From positions 1 through 52,122 of the forward strand of contig NZ_ASHR01000006.1 in NCBI RefSeq assembly GCF_000400485.1: DNA of 52,122 nt. The letters run 5' to 3'. This document shows positions 10,682-22,039 of this stretch, in pieces (positions within the stretch are counted from its first letter, which is position 1; each line of letters begins with the position of its first letter). The DNA comes from Agrococcus pavilionensis RW1 (GTDB lineage Bacteria > Actinomycetota > Actinomycetes > Actinomycetales > Microbacteriaceae). The position numbers were made by a program, and so were the translations under genes. The notes beneath the pieces are model-generated. The model searched no databases, was not told the origin of the DNA, and worked only from the letters and a program-made list of their open reading frames with translations.

Positions 10682-10775
10682 GCTGCCTCCTTCTCCACTG
10701 GTGTGCATCGGCGACGGTACGGGCCCCGCCTGAGCGGGCCTTGTGCGCGACCTGCACGGGTGCCAGCCTGGGCCC

Positions 10776-11492
10776 GTGCAGCCGGAGGGGGCGGACGCGC
10801 CGATCGCGCTCGTCGAGCGGTTGCGCGCGCTCGCGAGCCCGGAGCAGCGGGCCGCGCTCGAGCGGGCGCTCGCCGACCGCGCCGAGACCGCGATCCTCGG
10901 CGTGCGCATGGGCGCGGTGTTCGCCCTCGCGCGCGAGCACCTCGACGCGCCGCTCGACGTGGTGCGGGCGCTGCTGCAGCGTGCCGAGCACGAGGCGCGC
11001 GTGCTGGGCCTCAGCATCCTCGGGCAGCGCGCCAAGCGCGCCCGACGGGGCGACCCGTGGCTCGACGAGGCCGCCGCGCTCTACGTCGCCGAGCACGACC
11101 GGATCGTCTCGTGGGATCTCGTCGACCTCGCGGCCCCCTCCGTGCTCGGCCGCGCCACGATCGAGCACGGCACCGCGGTGCTCGACGACCTCGCGGCATC
11201 GGCCGACCCGCTCAGGCAGCGCAGCGCGCTCATGGGCTCGCTCCCGCTTGTGCGGCGCGGGCGGCCGGCGGAGGCGGTGCGGCTCGCCCTCGGGATGCTC
11301 GGCTCCCCCGCGGCGCAGCTGCAGCGCACGATCGGCGCCGTGCTGCGCGAAGTCGGCAAGGTCGATCGCGAGCTGCTGATCGGCGTGCTCGAGCGGGAGG
11401 CGCCGCGCATGACGGCGATCGCCCTGCGCTTCGCGACCGAGCGGCTCGAGCCGGCGGAGCGGGAGCGATTGAGGGCCCTGCGCGCGCGCTGA
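10776..11492 (+). CDS. AlkD-like DNA alkylation repair protein
   Basis: A 238-residue HEAT-like helical repeat protein. It resembles AlkD, a DNA glycosylase that removes positively charged alkylated bases. The diagnostic region is SWDLVDLAAPSVLG followed by LRQRSALMGSLPLVRRG, then LREVGKVDRELLIGVLE and the terminal ALRFATERLEP. In AlkD the W-D-x-V-D motif carries the catalytic Trp/Asp. The GTG at 10776 is selected because CAGCCT (10764-10769) lies six bases upstream, the leaderless arrangement used across this window; a GTG at 10743 is the alternative. The protein acts alone in base excision repair. Confidence 0.8.
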   Translation: MQPEGADAPIALVERLRALASPEQRAALERALADRAETAILGVRMGAVFALAREHLDAPLDVVRALLQRAEHEARVLGLSILGQRAKRARRGDPWLDEAAALYVAEHDRIVSWDLVDLAAPSVLGRATIEHGTAVLDDLAASADPLRQRSALMGSLPLVRRGRPAEAVRLALGMLGSPAAQLQRTIGAVLREVGKVDRELLIGVLEREAPRMTAIALRFATERLEPAERERLRALRAR

Positions 11493-11607
11493 GCGGCATG
11501 TGGGCGGCCCGGCGTAGCGTGCCCCTCGAAGCCCCCGGAGGTGCCCGATGCCGACGCCGAACGACACCGGTGTAAGTCGCCGTCGGCGTGTCGCGAAGAT
11601 CTTCCGG

Positions 11608-11710
11608 CCGACTCCCCACAGGGCGCGCGCCGACTCTCCACAGGCTTTTCCGCGTCGTTCCGCGGTGGGAATGACACCTGTGGAGTTCTTGTTGACCCAG
11701 GTGTGGAGAA
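11608..11710 (+). promoter_or_regulatory. CCACA repeat cluster, DnaA-box-like, upstream of nrdHIEF
   Basis: Four CCACA-core sites lie in 103 bp. CCGACTCCCCACAGG (11608-11622) and CCGACTCTCCACAGG (11630-11644) are direct repeats 22 bp apart. CCTGTGGAG (11677-11685) is an exact inverted copy of CTCCACAGG. TGTGGAGAA (11702-11710) is, on the other strand, TTCTCCACA, 8 of 9 with the DnaA box TTATCCACA. DnaA control of nrd genes is known in E. coli; here it is inference. Together with the promoter that follows, this fills the 327-bp gap 11493-11819, in which I see no gene. Confidence 0.5.
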
Positions 11711-11759
11711 ACACACCATCTTGTGTCCTTGATCGCCGCCAGACCCCACATATAGTGGG
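11711..11759 (+). promoter_or_regulatory. nrdHIEF promoter with two NrdR-box-like palindromes
   Basis: Box 1 is ACACACCATCTTGTGT (11711-11726). Box 2 is the palindrome CCCACATATAGTGGG (11745-11759). Their centres are about 33 bp apart, close to three helical turns, as expected for paired NrdR sites. Box 2 covers a -10 TATAGT (11751-11756) with TTGATC (11729-11734) as -35, 16 bp apart. NrdR bound here would block polymerase when dATP is high. Confidence 0.75.
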
Positions 11760-11819
11760 AGCCCGGCCACGGCCGGACCACGAGACCCCAGCACCGGAAC
11801 CACACCGAGGAGAGCGGCC

Positions 11820-12047
11820 ATGACCGTCACCGTCTATTCGAAGCCCGCTTGCGTGCAGTGCACGATGACCACCCGCGCGCTCGACGCCCAGGGCATCGAG
11901 TACGAGATCTTCGACGTGACCGCCGACGACAAGGCGCTGCAGACGGTCAAGGAGCTCGGCTACATGCAGGCACCCGTCGTGATCGCCGACGAGCAGCACT
12001 GGTCGGGCTTCCAGCCCGACCGCATCAAGGCGATCATCGCGGCTTGA
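11820..12047 (+). CDS. nrdH: NrdH glutaredoxin-like electron donor
   Basis: A 75-residue redoxin with the active-site motif CVQC at residues 11-14 and the NrdH/glutaredoxin strand pattern ([33 protein letters not shown]). NrdH carries electrons from thioredoxin reductase to the class Ib ribonucleotide reductase. The start ATG has GAGGAG about 7 nt upstream. It is first in nrdHIEF, 25 bp before nrdI, and behind NrdR-box-like operators. Confidence 0.96.
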   Translation: MTVTVYSKPACVQCTMTTRALDAQGIEYEIFDVTADDKALQTVKELGYMQAPVVIADEQHWSGFQPDRIKAIIAA

Positions 12048-12072
12048 GCCGCGCCGCCGGCAGGGGGGCGCC

Positions 12073-12458
12073 GTGAACCAGGTCGTCTACTTCTCGAGCG
12101 TGTCGGGCAACACCGCCCGCTTCGTCGAGAAGCTCGGCCGGCCGGCCTCGCGCATCCCCCTGTACGCCTCCGACCCGCCGCTCGAGCAGCGAGAGCCCTA
12201 CGTGCTCATCGTGCCGACCTACGGCGGCGGCGACGGCAAGGGCGCCGTCCCGAAGCAGGTGATCCGGTTCCTCAACGACGAGGAGAACCGCAAGCACCTG
12301 CGAGGCGTCATCAGCGCCGGCAACACCAACTTCGGTGCGGGCTACGGGCTCGCGGGCGACATCATCGCGCGCAAGTGCGACGTGCCGCACCTCTACCGCT
12401 TCGAACTCTTCGGAACCCCCGACGACGTGCGCGTCGTCAACGACGGATTGGATGGACT

Positions 12459-12471
<13 letters not shown>
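12073..12471 (+). CDS. nrdI: NrdI flavodoxin-like activator
   Basis: A 132-residue flavodoxin-like protein. The FMN phosphate loop is [12 protein letters not shown] (about residues 7-18), and the flavin-contacting loops are [14 protein letters not shown] and [14 protein letters not shown]. NrdI supplies oxidant to assemble the Mn(III)2-tyrosyl radical in NrdF. The start is a GTG with a G-rich ribosome site (AGGGGGG). Its end overlaps the nrdE start by 13 bp, so the two are translationally coupled. Confidence 0.95.
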
Positions 12472-15765
<3,294 letters not shown>

Positions 15766-15771
15766 TCCACG

Positions 15772-15811
15772 ACGATGGAGGGGCGGCGCTGCGGCGCCGC
15801 CCCTCCATCGT
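15772..15811. terminator. 17-bp hairpin terminator of nrdHIEF
   Basis: ACGATGGAGGGGCGGCG (15772-15788) pairs perfectly with 15795-15811 around CTGCGG. It starts 7 bp after nrdF and faces the converging SDR gene, so it may act in both directions. Confidence 0.9.
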
Positions 15812-15835
15812 GCGCGCCGCGCATCCGCCGGCGGC

Positions 15836-16597
15836 TCAGGAGCGCAAGTACGACGCACCGTTGAAGTCGAGCACCCCGCCTGACGACCATGTCGCCGCCG
15901 GCGAGCTCAGGAAGAGCACCGCCGCGGCGACCTCCTCCGGCGTCCCGACGCGCCCGAAGGGGCTCTGCGCGCGCAGGTCCTCGCCCGCGGCGCCTTCGAG
16001 CTTCGCGCTCTGCCGCTCCGTGCTGACGAATCCCGGCGCGATCGTCGTCACGACGATGCCGTGCGGCGCAAGAGCCACCGCCATCGACTGCCCGAACGCG
16101 TGGAGCCCCGCCTTCGCAGCCCCGTAGGCGGGGAACTCCGGTTCGCCCCGATACGCGCCTCGGGATCCGACGTTGACGACGAAGCCAGGCGCTCCGCGGT
16201 CGATCAAGCGGCGCGCGACGAGGAAGGTCAGGTTCGCAGCGCCGAGGAGATCGACGTCGACGATCCTCCGCCAAGCAGCCTGCCACTGCTCGAAGCTCGC
16301 CTCGTCGACCCGATGGCGGACGTCGTCGGCGGGCGCCACAGCGGCGTTGTTGATGAGGATGTCGATCCCACCGAGCGCATCGTCGGCGGCCCGCAGCACC
16401 TCGGCAGCGCTCTCGGGATCGCCGATGTCTCCACCGACCGCGATGTGGCCGACGCCGGTCATCGAGCGGAGCGTCTCCTCCGCCGCGACGCTGTCGGAGC
16501 CGTAGTGGACCGCCACGCGGTCTCCTCGCTCGGCGAGAGCCCGAGCGATCGCACGTCCGATCCCGCGCGAAGCTCCTGTGACCAATGCGGCACCCAT
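15836..16597 (-). CDS. Short-chain dehydrogenase/reductase
   Basis: A 253-residue classical SDR. The cofactor motif is TGASRGIGRAIA (about residues 7-18), NNAAV follows at the end of strand 4, catalytic Ser lies in VVNVGSRGAYRG, and the YxxxK pair is in AYGAAKAGL. The Arg and the absence of Asp after strand 2 (VAVHYGSD) favour NADP(H). It ends in GGVLDFNGASYLRS, like 3-oxoacyl-ACP reductase (FabG) relatives, but the substrate is unknown. A good Shine-Dalgarno (AGGAGGGG) precedes the ATG. It uses somewhat more A/T-ending codons than neighbouring genes, which hints at recent acquisition. Confidence 0.85.
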   Translation of the reverse strand: MGAALVTGASRGIGRAIARALAERGDRVAVHYGSDSVAAEETLRSMTGVGHIAVGGDIGDPESAAEVLRAADDALGGIDILINNAAVAPADDVRHRVDEASFEQWQAAWRRIVDVDLLGAANLTFLVARRLIDRGAPGFVVNVGSRGAYRGEPEFPAYGAAKAGLHAFGQSMAVALAPHGIVVTTIAPGFVSTERQSAKLEGAAGEDLRAQSPFGRVGTPEEVAAAVLFLSSPAATWSSGGVLDFNGASYLRS

Positions 16598-16654
16598 GGT
16601 TCCCCTCCTGCTCTCCGGATCGCGGTCACCGGCTCACGGCCTGCGCGCCTCGCG

Positions 16655-17866
16655 TCATCCGCCGAGCACGCTGTCGGGGTCGGTGACCCGCACGTCCCGA
16701 CCGTCGGCGCGCATCCGCTCGACGGCCTCGGTCAGCAGGCGACGGCCGATCGCGCTCGCCGAGACGACGCGCGTCAGGTCCAGCACGACGGGCGAGCGAT
16801 CGTCGGGGAGCCCCTCGAGCTCGCGCAGCGCCGCCTCGGCCGCGGCGAAGTGCATCGTGCCCTGCAGCTGCACCTCGCGCAGGCCGTCGCCGTCGGTGTC
16901 GGGCTCGACGACGCCGTAGAGCACGTGCGTCGCGACCTCGGGCGCGTGCATGAGGTGCAGGCCGAACTCGCTCGACATGCGCGCGAAGGCCTGCTCGCCG
17001 CGCACGCTCGTGCCGACGTCGTCGAGTCGCGGCGAGAAGGCGCCGGCGCCGATCTGCCCGGGGAGCGCGCCCAGCACGCCGCCCGAGACGCCGCTCTTCG
17101 CGGGGATGCCGACCCGGCTCATCCAGTCGCCCGCCGCGTCGTACATGCCGCACGTCGCCATGACGCTCAGCGCTTGCGTGCACGCCCAGACCGGCACGAC
17201 CTGCTCACCCGTGACGGGGTTCCTGCCGCCGCCGGCGAGCGTCATCGCCATCACCGCGAGGTCGCGCACGTCGACGAGCATCGAGCACTGCCGGATGTAG
17301 CCGTCGACGGCGTCGTGCGGCTCGCCGTCGAGCTTGCCCTGCGAGTGGGCGAGGTAGGCGAGCGCGAGCGTGTGGCTCGCGACCGATCGCTCCGACTCGA
17401 AGACCGCGTCGTCGATCTCGAGCTCGCGGCCGGCGAACGCCGAGAGCCCCGAGCGGACGCGCTCGTCGCGCTCGGCGAGGCTCCACTCGGGATCGCCGAT
17501 GAGCGCGTGCGTCGTCACGGCGCCGACGTTGATCATGGGGTTCCGCGGACGGCCGCTGCGCTCGAGCGAGATCTCGTTGAACGCGTCGCCCGAGGGCTCG
17601 ACCCCGACGTGCTCGAGCACCGTCTCGATGCCGCGGTCGGCGAGCGCGAGCGCGTAGGCCAGCGGCTTGGAGATCGACTGGATCGTGAAGCGGTGCTCGG
17701 CGTCGCCCGACGCGTAGACGGTGCCGTCGGCGGTGCAGAGCGCGATCGCGAAGCGGTCGGGGTCTGCCTCGGCGAGCTCGGGGATCGAGTCGTGCAGCGC
17801 CCCGCCGTCGTCGTCCGCGCACTCGCGCAGCACCTCGTCGAGCAGCTCGGGCACGGGATTGCGCAT
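16655..17866 (-). CDS. glsA: Glutaminase with C-terminal STAS domain
   Basis: A 403-residue two-domain protein. Residues about 1-305 are a serine-dependent glutaminase (beta-lactamase-like fold): FTIQSISKPLAYALAL carries the Ser-x-x-Lys nucleophile pair, followed by RPRNPMINVGAV, the CSMLVDVRDLAVM helix, and PAKSGVSGGVLG. It hydrolyses glutamine to glutamate and ammonia. Residues about 320-403 form a STAS (anti-sigma-antagonist-like) domain with SPVVLDLTRVVSASAIGRRLL. Such fusions occur in actinobacteria, and the STAS part may sense nucleotide or partner proteins. The start is leaderless: TAGCCT then six bases then ATG. Confidence 0.9.
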   Translation of the reverse strand: MRNPVPELLDEVLRECADDDGGALHDSIPELAEADPDRFAIALCTADGTVYASGDAEHRFTIQSISKPLAYALALADRGIETVLEHVGVEPSGDAFNEISLERSGRPRNPMINVGAVTTHALIGDPEWSLAERDERVRSGLSAFAGRELEIDDAVFESERSVASHTLALAYLAHSQGKLDGEPHDAVDGYIRQCSMLVDVRDLAVMAMTLAGGGRNPVTGEQVVPVWACTQALSVMATCGMYDAAGDWMSRVGIPAKSGVSGGVLGALPGQIGAGAFSPRLDDVGTSVRGEQAFARMSSEFGLHLMHAPEVATHVLYGVVEPDTDGDGLREVQLQGTMHFAAAEAALRELEGLPDDRSPVVLDLTRVVSASAIGRRLLTEAVERMRADGRDVRVTDPDSVLGG

Positions 17867-17904
17867 GCCGGGAGGCTAGCGGCGACGGCGCCGTGGAACC
17901 TGGT

Positions 17905-17948
17905 GACGGGGCGGATGCGTCGGCTCAGCCCGACGCATCCGCCCCGTC
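17905..17948 (-). terminator. 19-bp hairpin overlapping the HTH gene stop
   Basis: 17905-17923 pairs perfectly with 17930-17948 around a six-base loop (CTCAGC). The right arm codes for the last residues of the HTH gene, and its stop codon (17925-17927) lies in the loop. It would end the DUF2975-HTH transcript before glsA. Confidence 0.8.
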
Positions 17949-18149
17949 GTCGACCCACTCGAGCAGGTCGCCCGGCTGGCACTCGAGCACCCGGCACATC
18001 GCCTCGAGCGTCGAGAAGCGCACGGCCTTCGCACGGCCGTTCTTCAGCACCGCGACGTTCGCAGGCGTGAGCCCGACGCGCTCGGCGAACTCCCCCACGC
18101 TCAGCTTGCGCTTGGCGAGCTCGACGTCGATCCGCACGACGATCGGCAT
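17925..18149 (-). CDS. Small HTH regulator, XRE/YozG-like
   Basis: A 74-residue Cro/CI-type helix-turn-helix protein that is almost only a DNA-binding domain: LSVGEFAERVGLTPANVAVLKNGRAKAVRFSTLEAMCRVLECQPGDLLEW. This matches the YozG/HTH_26 pattern usually paired with a DUF2975 membrane protein, as here: its ATG shares the A of the upstream TGA. It is expected to autoregulate the pair. The tail is acidic (DDGADASG) and its codons lie in the terminator hairpin. Confidence 0.88.
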   Translation of the reverse strand: MPIVVRIDVELAKRKLSVGEFAERVGLTPANVAVLKNGRAKAVRFSTLEAMCRVLECQPGDLLEWVDDGADASG

Positions 18150-18628
18150 CAGATCACCTCGTCGAGCTCGGCGCGGTAGCCGCTCGCCTGCTGCAGCAGG
18201 CCGCGCATGACGAGCATGAGCAGCAGCGGCAGGAGCGAGAGCACGACCGGGCCGAAGAGCGCCATCGGGATGCCCGGGTCGCGCAGCTCGGGCGTGAGGA
18301 AGACGACCGCGACGACGACGAGCGCGCCGGCCGCGAGCAGCGCCCAGCCGATCGCGAGCGCCCACACGATCGCGTCGACCCAGCGGTGCGCCTCGTCGCT
18401 GAAGATGCGGTCGCGCTGCACGAGCGTGAGCAGCCGCCAGATGCAGACGATGACCGCGAGCACCGCGACGATCACGAGCGAGAGCACCGCCTGCGCGCCG
18501 ATGCGGAACCACAGCGCCTCGTCGGCGAGCTCGCCCGGCAGCGACAGCAGCAGGATGACGATGAGCCAGGCGGCGGCGAGCGCGAGCGCGACGCGGAGGA
18601 GCAGGACGATCCACGGGGAACGGAGCAT
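18149..18628 (-). CDS. DUF2975 membrane protein
   Basis: A 159-residue protein with four predicted membrane segments: about 7-29, 42-66, 87-110 and 120-143. The cytoplasmic loop between TM2 and TM3 has RDRIFSDEAHRWVDAI, the DUF2975 hallmark. It forms a one-base-overlap pair with the HTH gene, the widespread YoaS/YozG-type arrangement of unknown function. No Shine-Dalgarno is seen. A TATAGC lies about 15 nt before the ATG on the minus strand, so the leader is very short. Confidence 0.85.
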   Translation of the reverse strand: MLRSPWIVLLLRVALALAAAWLIVILLLSLPGELADEALWFRIGAQAVLSLVIVAVLAVIVCIWRLLTLVQRDRIFSDEAHRWVDAIVWALAIGWALLAAGALVVVAVVFLTPELRDPGIPMALFGPVVLSLLPLLLMLVMRGLLQQASGYRAELDEVI

Positions 18629-18642
18629 GCATCGATCATCGT

Positions 18643-18670
18643 GCTATATCTATCGAAAGGCAATAGAAAG
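18643..18670. promoter_or_regulatory. AT-rich divergent promoter region with a weak palindrome
   Basis: This is the most AT-rich short stretch nearby. It holds TATATC/GATATA (possible -10s on both strands) and CTAT, nine bases, ATAG (18650-18666). It lies between the divergent DUF2975-HTH pair and the DUF998-like gene and is a plausible site for the HTH protein. Confidence 0.4.
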
Positions 18671-18671
18671 T

Positions 18672-19820
18672 GTGGCCAGCGATCAAGGTCGGACACCGGT
18701 CGACGCTCGCTCGAGGGTGCAGGGTGGTTCCATCGGTTGCGTGGAAGCCGTCCCAAGCGTGGAGCTGCGTCGCGAGGCGCAGGCGATCGCGGCCGCGTGG
18801 GGCTCCTTCGGCGCGGGAGCAGCGTTCGCGCTCGTGGCGCTGTGGGGCGATCCGCGTCCGATCGCCGGGGAGGGCTCGCTCGCGCTGCCAGCCGCGGGGA
18901 TCGTCGCCCTCGTCGCGGCGGCGGCCTTCGCCCTCAGCACGCTCCTGCACCGCCGCGCCGAGACCCGCCCGATGCCGCCGTGGCAGCGCACGATCTCGCG
19001 CGTCTCGACGGTCGCGCTCACCATCGGCTTCGCGGCCGTCGCCTACCTGGGCACCCTCACGGGCGCCGAGATCCTCGCGCTCGGGCTGCAGGGGCTCGAG
19101 GCACCGGCGATCGGCGGCGCGCTCCTGACGGGCATCGCGAGCGCAGCGGGCGGCTGGCTCGCCTTCCGCGCCGGCATCGAGCTCACCACGCGCGACCTCG
19201 CGACGCTGCTGTTCGCCTTCCTCACGATCGGCACGGTCTTCGCGATGCTCACTGCCGCCGATCCGCGCTGGTGGGAGCGCCACTTCTCCGACCTCGGCGC
19301 GGGCAGCGGCGCCGGCTCGTGGGCCTTCAACGGCACGGTCGTCATCGCCGGGCTGCTCGTGGCCACCATCGGCGCGTACCTCGGCCGCGACCTGCATCGC
19401 TGGCTCGGCGATGCCGCGCTCGGCGGCATCGCGCGGGTGGTCGCGCTCTTCGCGCTCACCGGCATCGCGCTCGCGGGCGTGGGCCTCTTCCCCGTGCCGA
19501 GGGCACCGCTGCTGCACAACATCGCCGCGTTCGGCTCGCTCGGCCTCTTCGTCGCCTCGGCGGCCGCCGTGCTGCTCGTCATGCCGCGGCCGCCACGAGC
19601 GCTCATCCTCACGACCGCGGGCGCGGCCATCGCGATCGTCATCGCGCTCCTGCTGTGGCGCCCGCTCGCCGTCTACTCGGCCGCCGGCCTCGAGGCTGTG
19701 GCGGTCGGCATCGCCTTCGTCTGGCTCACGACGCTCGCGCGCACGATCGCCGCCGCCTCGCCCGACGCATCCCGCCCCTCCGCCGTGCCGCACCTCCTGC
19801 GTGCCAGGGTGGACGCTTGA
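18672..19820 (+). CDS. DUF998-like polytopic membrane protein (copy 1)
   Basis: About 382 residues with roughly nine to ten hydrophobic segments. The GTG at 18672 has GAAAGG about 11 nt upstream; later in-frame GTGs are possible, so the exact N-terminus is uncertain. A conserved loop RWWERHFSDLGAG in the middle and LLHNIAAFGSLG later resemble the DUF998 family, whose function is unknown. A paralogue follows immediately, its ATG overlapping this stop by 4 bp. The two align through the length, including the HFSxLG loop. Nothing links them to a substrate. Confidence 0.65.
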   Translation: MASDQGRTPVDARSRVQGGSIGCVEAVPSVELRREAQAIAAAWGSFGAGAAFALVALWGDPRPIAGEGSLALPAAGIVALVAAAAFALSTLLHRRAETRPMPPWQRTISRVSTVALTIGFAAVAYLGTLTGAEILALGLQGLEAPAIGGALLTGIASAAGGWLAFRAGIELTTRDLATLLFAFLTIGTVFAMLTAADPRWWERHFSDLGAGSGAGSWAFNGTVVIAGLLVATIGAYLGRDLHRWLGDAALGGIARVVALFALTGIALAGVGLFPVPRAPLLHNIAAFGSLGLFVASAAAVLLVMPRPPRALILTTAGAAIAIVIALLLWRPLAVYSAAGLEAVAVGIAFVWLTTLARTIAAASPDASRPSAVPHLLRARVDA

Positions 19821-20941
19821 CCACGCGGCCGGCGCCGACCGACGCTCCCCCGCAGGGGCGGCGCGCCCGGCAGGAGCTCCAGGCGGTCGTCGCGGGCTCG
19901 ATCGCGGGCGCCGCGGCCTTCGCGCTCGGCCTCGTGCTCATGGGCGAGGGGCTGCGCCCGATCGGCGGCAGCGCATCCGTCGCGCGCATCGCGGCGCTGA
20001 CGACGGGCACGGCAGCCGCGCTGTCGTTCCTGGTCGCGAACCTGCGGTCGACGACGCCCATGCCGCGCCTCGGCGGCCATTGGAGCCGCGCGGTGCGGGT
20101 CGTCAGCACGATCGCGATCGCGCTCGTGTGCTTCGGGCTCGGCTACCTCGCGGCGCTCTCGGCCGGCGAGATCATGCAGGCCGGCTTCCGCGGGCTGCAG
20201 CTCGACCCCTTCGCGGGAGCGCTCGCGTGCGGGCTCGCGGGCGCCGCGGCGGCGTACCTGACGCATCCGCTCGGCCACGACGTCGGCACCCGCACGCTCG
20301 GCGCGCTCGTGCCGTCGTTCCTCGTCGTCGGCGTCATCTTCTCGATGCTCACCGCCTCGCAGGAGGACTGGTGACAGCTGCACTTCTCGCAGCTCGGCGT
20401 CGGGGGCGGCATCTCGGGCTTCGCCTTCAACATGACGCTCGTGCTCTCGGGCGTGCTCGTCGCGACGATGGGCGCGTATGCGCGCGGCGACCTCGAGTCG
20501 GCGACCGGCCGGGCGAGCACGGGCTCGCGCTGGGTCGGCCGGCTCATCGCGGGCATCGGCGTCTCGATGGTCTTCACGGGCCTCGTGCGCATCGACATCG
20601 CCGAGTGGCTGCACATGGTCTTCGGCTCGAGCATGGTGCTGCTGTTCTGCGTGCTGTGCGCGGGGCTGCCGTGGTTCGCGCCCCGGCTGCCGAGGTCGAT
20701 CCACCTCGTGTCGATCGCGATGGTCGTCGCGACGATCGGCGCGCTGCTGCTGTGGGAGCCGGTCCGCTACTACAGCTTCACGGGCTTCGAGTTCGCCGCG
20801 TGCGGCTTCATCTTCGTCTGGCTGAGCGCATTCATCCGGGCGCTCGCGGCGGCTCGGAAGGATCGGGCGGATGCCGTCGGTCGGCCGAGCGGGCCGGCGG
20901 ACTCGACATCGGCACCGGCAGGCGGCAAGGTGGGGTCATGA
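19817..20941 (+). pseudogene. DUF998-like membrane protein (copy 2), interrupted by TGA
   Basis: A tandem paralogue of the preceding gene. It reads normally from the ATG at 19817 to an in-frame TGA at 20372-20374, then continues in the same frame for 188 more codons with the same family features (HFSQLG, then SGFAFNMTLVLSGVLVATMG). Aligned with copy 1 (RWWERHFS), the TGA falls exactly on the second Trp (here EDW, stop, QLHFS), so one G-to-A change from TGG explains it. The base after TGA is C, a context that favours readthrough. Possibilities are a recent pseudogene, readthrough to a 374-residue protein, or a sequencing error. The downstream part has no ribosome site of its own. Confidence 0.75.
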
Positions 20942-21150
20942 GCGAGAACGAATCGGCAGCGACGCACCCGCAGGACACCCCCGACGGCGTCGAGAGCGCC
21001 GAGGACGCCCAGCGCCGCAAGTTCCGCGAGGCGCTCGACAAGAAGAAGCTCGGCCACCACGGCCAGGGCATGGCGCCGCAGGGCGGCGTGCAGGGCGCGC
21101 ACTCGGGCCCCGCGGTGCAGAAGCGCGTGCACCGGCGCAAGAGCGGCTGA
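20938..21150 (+). CDS. DUF5302 protein
   Basis: A 70-residue actinobacterial protein. After an acidic N-terminal third comes FREALDKKKLGHH and it ends in AVQKRVHRRKSG; the pattern F-R-E-A-L-D-x-K-K and the terminal RRKSG mark DUF5302. It is very charged, probably disordered, with no known role. The ATG overlaps the end of the broken membrane gene by 4 bp and is preceded by AAGGTGGGG, so it still belongs to that transcription unit. Confidence 0.85.
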   Translation: MSENESAATHPQDTPDGVESAEDAQRRKFREALDKKKLGHHGQGMAPQGGVQGAHSGPAVQKRVHRRKSG

Positions 21151-21214
21151 GCCCCAGGGGTGCGATCATCGGGCTGATGCCGGGCAGGACCGGCACGGTT
21201 CGAAGGAGAGCACC

Positions 21215-22039
21215 TTGGCACGCACAGCGATCATCACGGGCGCCGCATCCGGCATCGGGCGGGCGACGAAGCAGCTGCTCGACGAGCGCGGCTACCGCAC
21301 CGTCGGCGTCGACCTCGCGGGCAGCGACGTCGACGGCGACCTCTCGACGCCCGCGGGCCGTCGCGCGGCGGCCGACGCCGCCCTCGCCGCCGCGGGCGGT
21401 GAGGTCGACGTGGTGGTCGCGAGCGCAGGCATCGCTGCGCCGATCGCCAAGACCGTCGCCGTGAACTACTTCGGCGTCACGGAGTTCCTGGACGCCCTGC
21501 GGCCGGCGCTCGCGCGCTCCGCCGCACCGCGCGTCGGCATCACCTCGTCGTTCTCGTCGCTGCAGCCGACGTCGGCCGAGCTCGTCGACGCGCTGCTGGC
21601 CGGCGACGAGGCGAAGGCGCTCGAGATCGGCGGCGCCGCCGAGGCCCAGGGCCCGCAGGTGGGATTCATCAACTACAGCGGCTCGAAGCGCGCGATCAGC
21701 CGCTGGGCGCGGAGGGTCGCGCCGACCGCCGAGTGGGCGGGCGCGGGGATCGCGGTGAACTGCGTCGGCCCCGGCATCGTGGAGACGGCGATGACGGCGG
21801 ATCTCATCCGCGACATGGGCGATGCGCTCGACGCGCAGCTGCCGATGCCGCTCAACTACCACGCGAAGCCCGAGACCGTCGCGGCGCTGCTCGCCTGGCT
21901 CGTGAGCGAGGAGAACACCCACGTCACCGGTCAGACGATCTACGTCGACGGCGGCGCCGAGGCGCTGCTGCGCGGCGATGACATCTTCAGCGCACTGCCC
22001 GACGTCGGCGGCGAGGCGCCCGGCGACGCGCCCGCGTAG
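21215..22039 (+). CDS. SDR oxidoreductase, 3-alpha-hydroxysteroid dehydrogenase-like
   Basis: A 274-residue SDR. Cofactor loop ITGAASGIGRATKQL, Asp after strand 2 (VGVDLAG) favouring NAD(H), and the catalytic stretch ITSSFSSLQ followed much later by NYSGSKRAISRW (YxxxK). The long insertion between Ser and Tyr and the overall pattern resemble Comamonas 3-alpha-HSD/carbonyl reductase. The substrate is unknown. Translation starts at TTG (21215), fixed by GAAGGAGAG about 6 nt upstream. Only 3 bp separate its stop from the converging MBL gene. Confidence 0.85.
   Translation: MARTAIITGAASGIGRATKQLLDERGYRTVGVDLAGSDVDGDLSTPAGRRAAADAALAAAGGEVDVVVASAGIAAPIAKTVAVNYFGVTEFLDALRPALARSAAPRVGITSSFSSLQPTSAELVDALLAGDEAKALEIGGAAEAQGPQVGFINYSGSKRAISRWARRVAPTAEWAGAGIAVNCVGPGIVETAMTADLIRDMGDALDAQLPMPLNYHAKPETVAALLAWLVSEENTHVTGQTIYVDGGAEALLRGDDIFSALPDVGGEAPGDAPA

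Noticed and set aside
11493-11819. Cobalamin riboswitch before the ribonucleotide reductase genes
   Set aside because: No B12-box or expected conserved core is seen, and class Ib operons are normally under NrdR, whose boxes are present.
11548-11823. Small frame of 91 codons before nrdH
   Set aside because: It runs across the NrdR and CCACA repeats and is Arg/Pro-rich without a ribosome site.
20432-20941. Independent gene in the second half of the broken DUF998-like copy
   Set aside because: It has no ribosome site or leaderless -10 near its first ATG, starts in the middle of a membrane domain, and is in frame with the upstream half.
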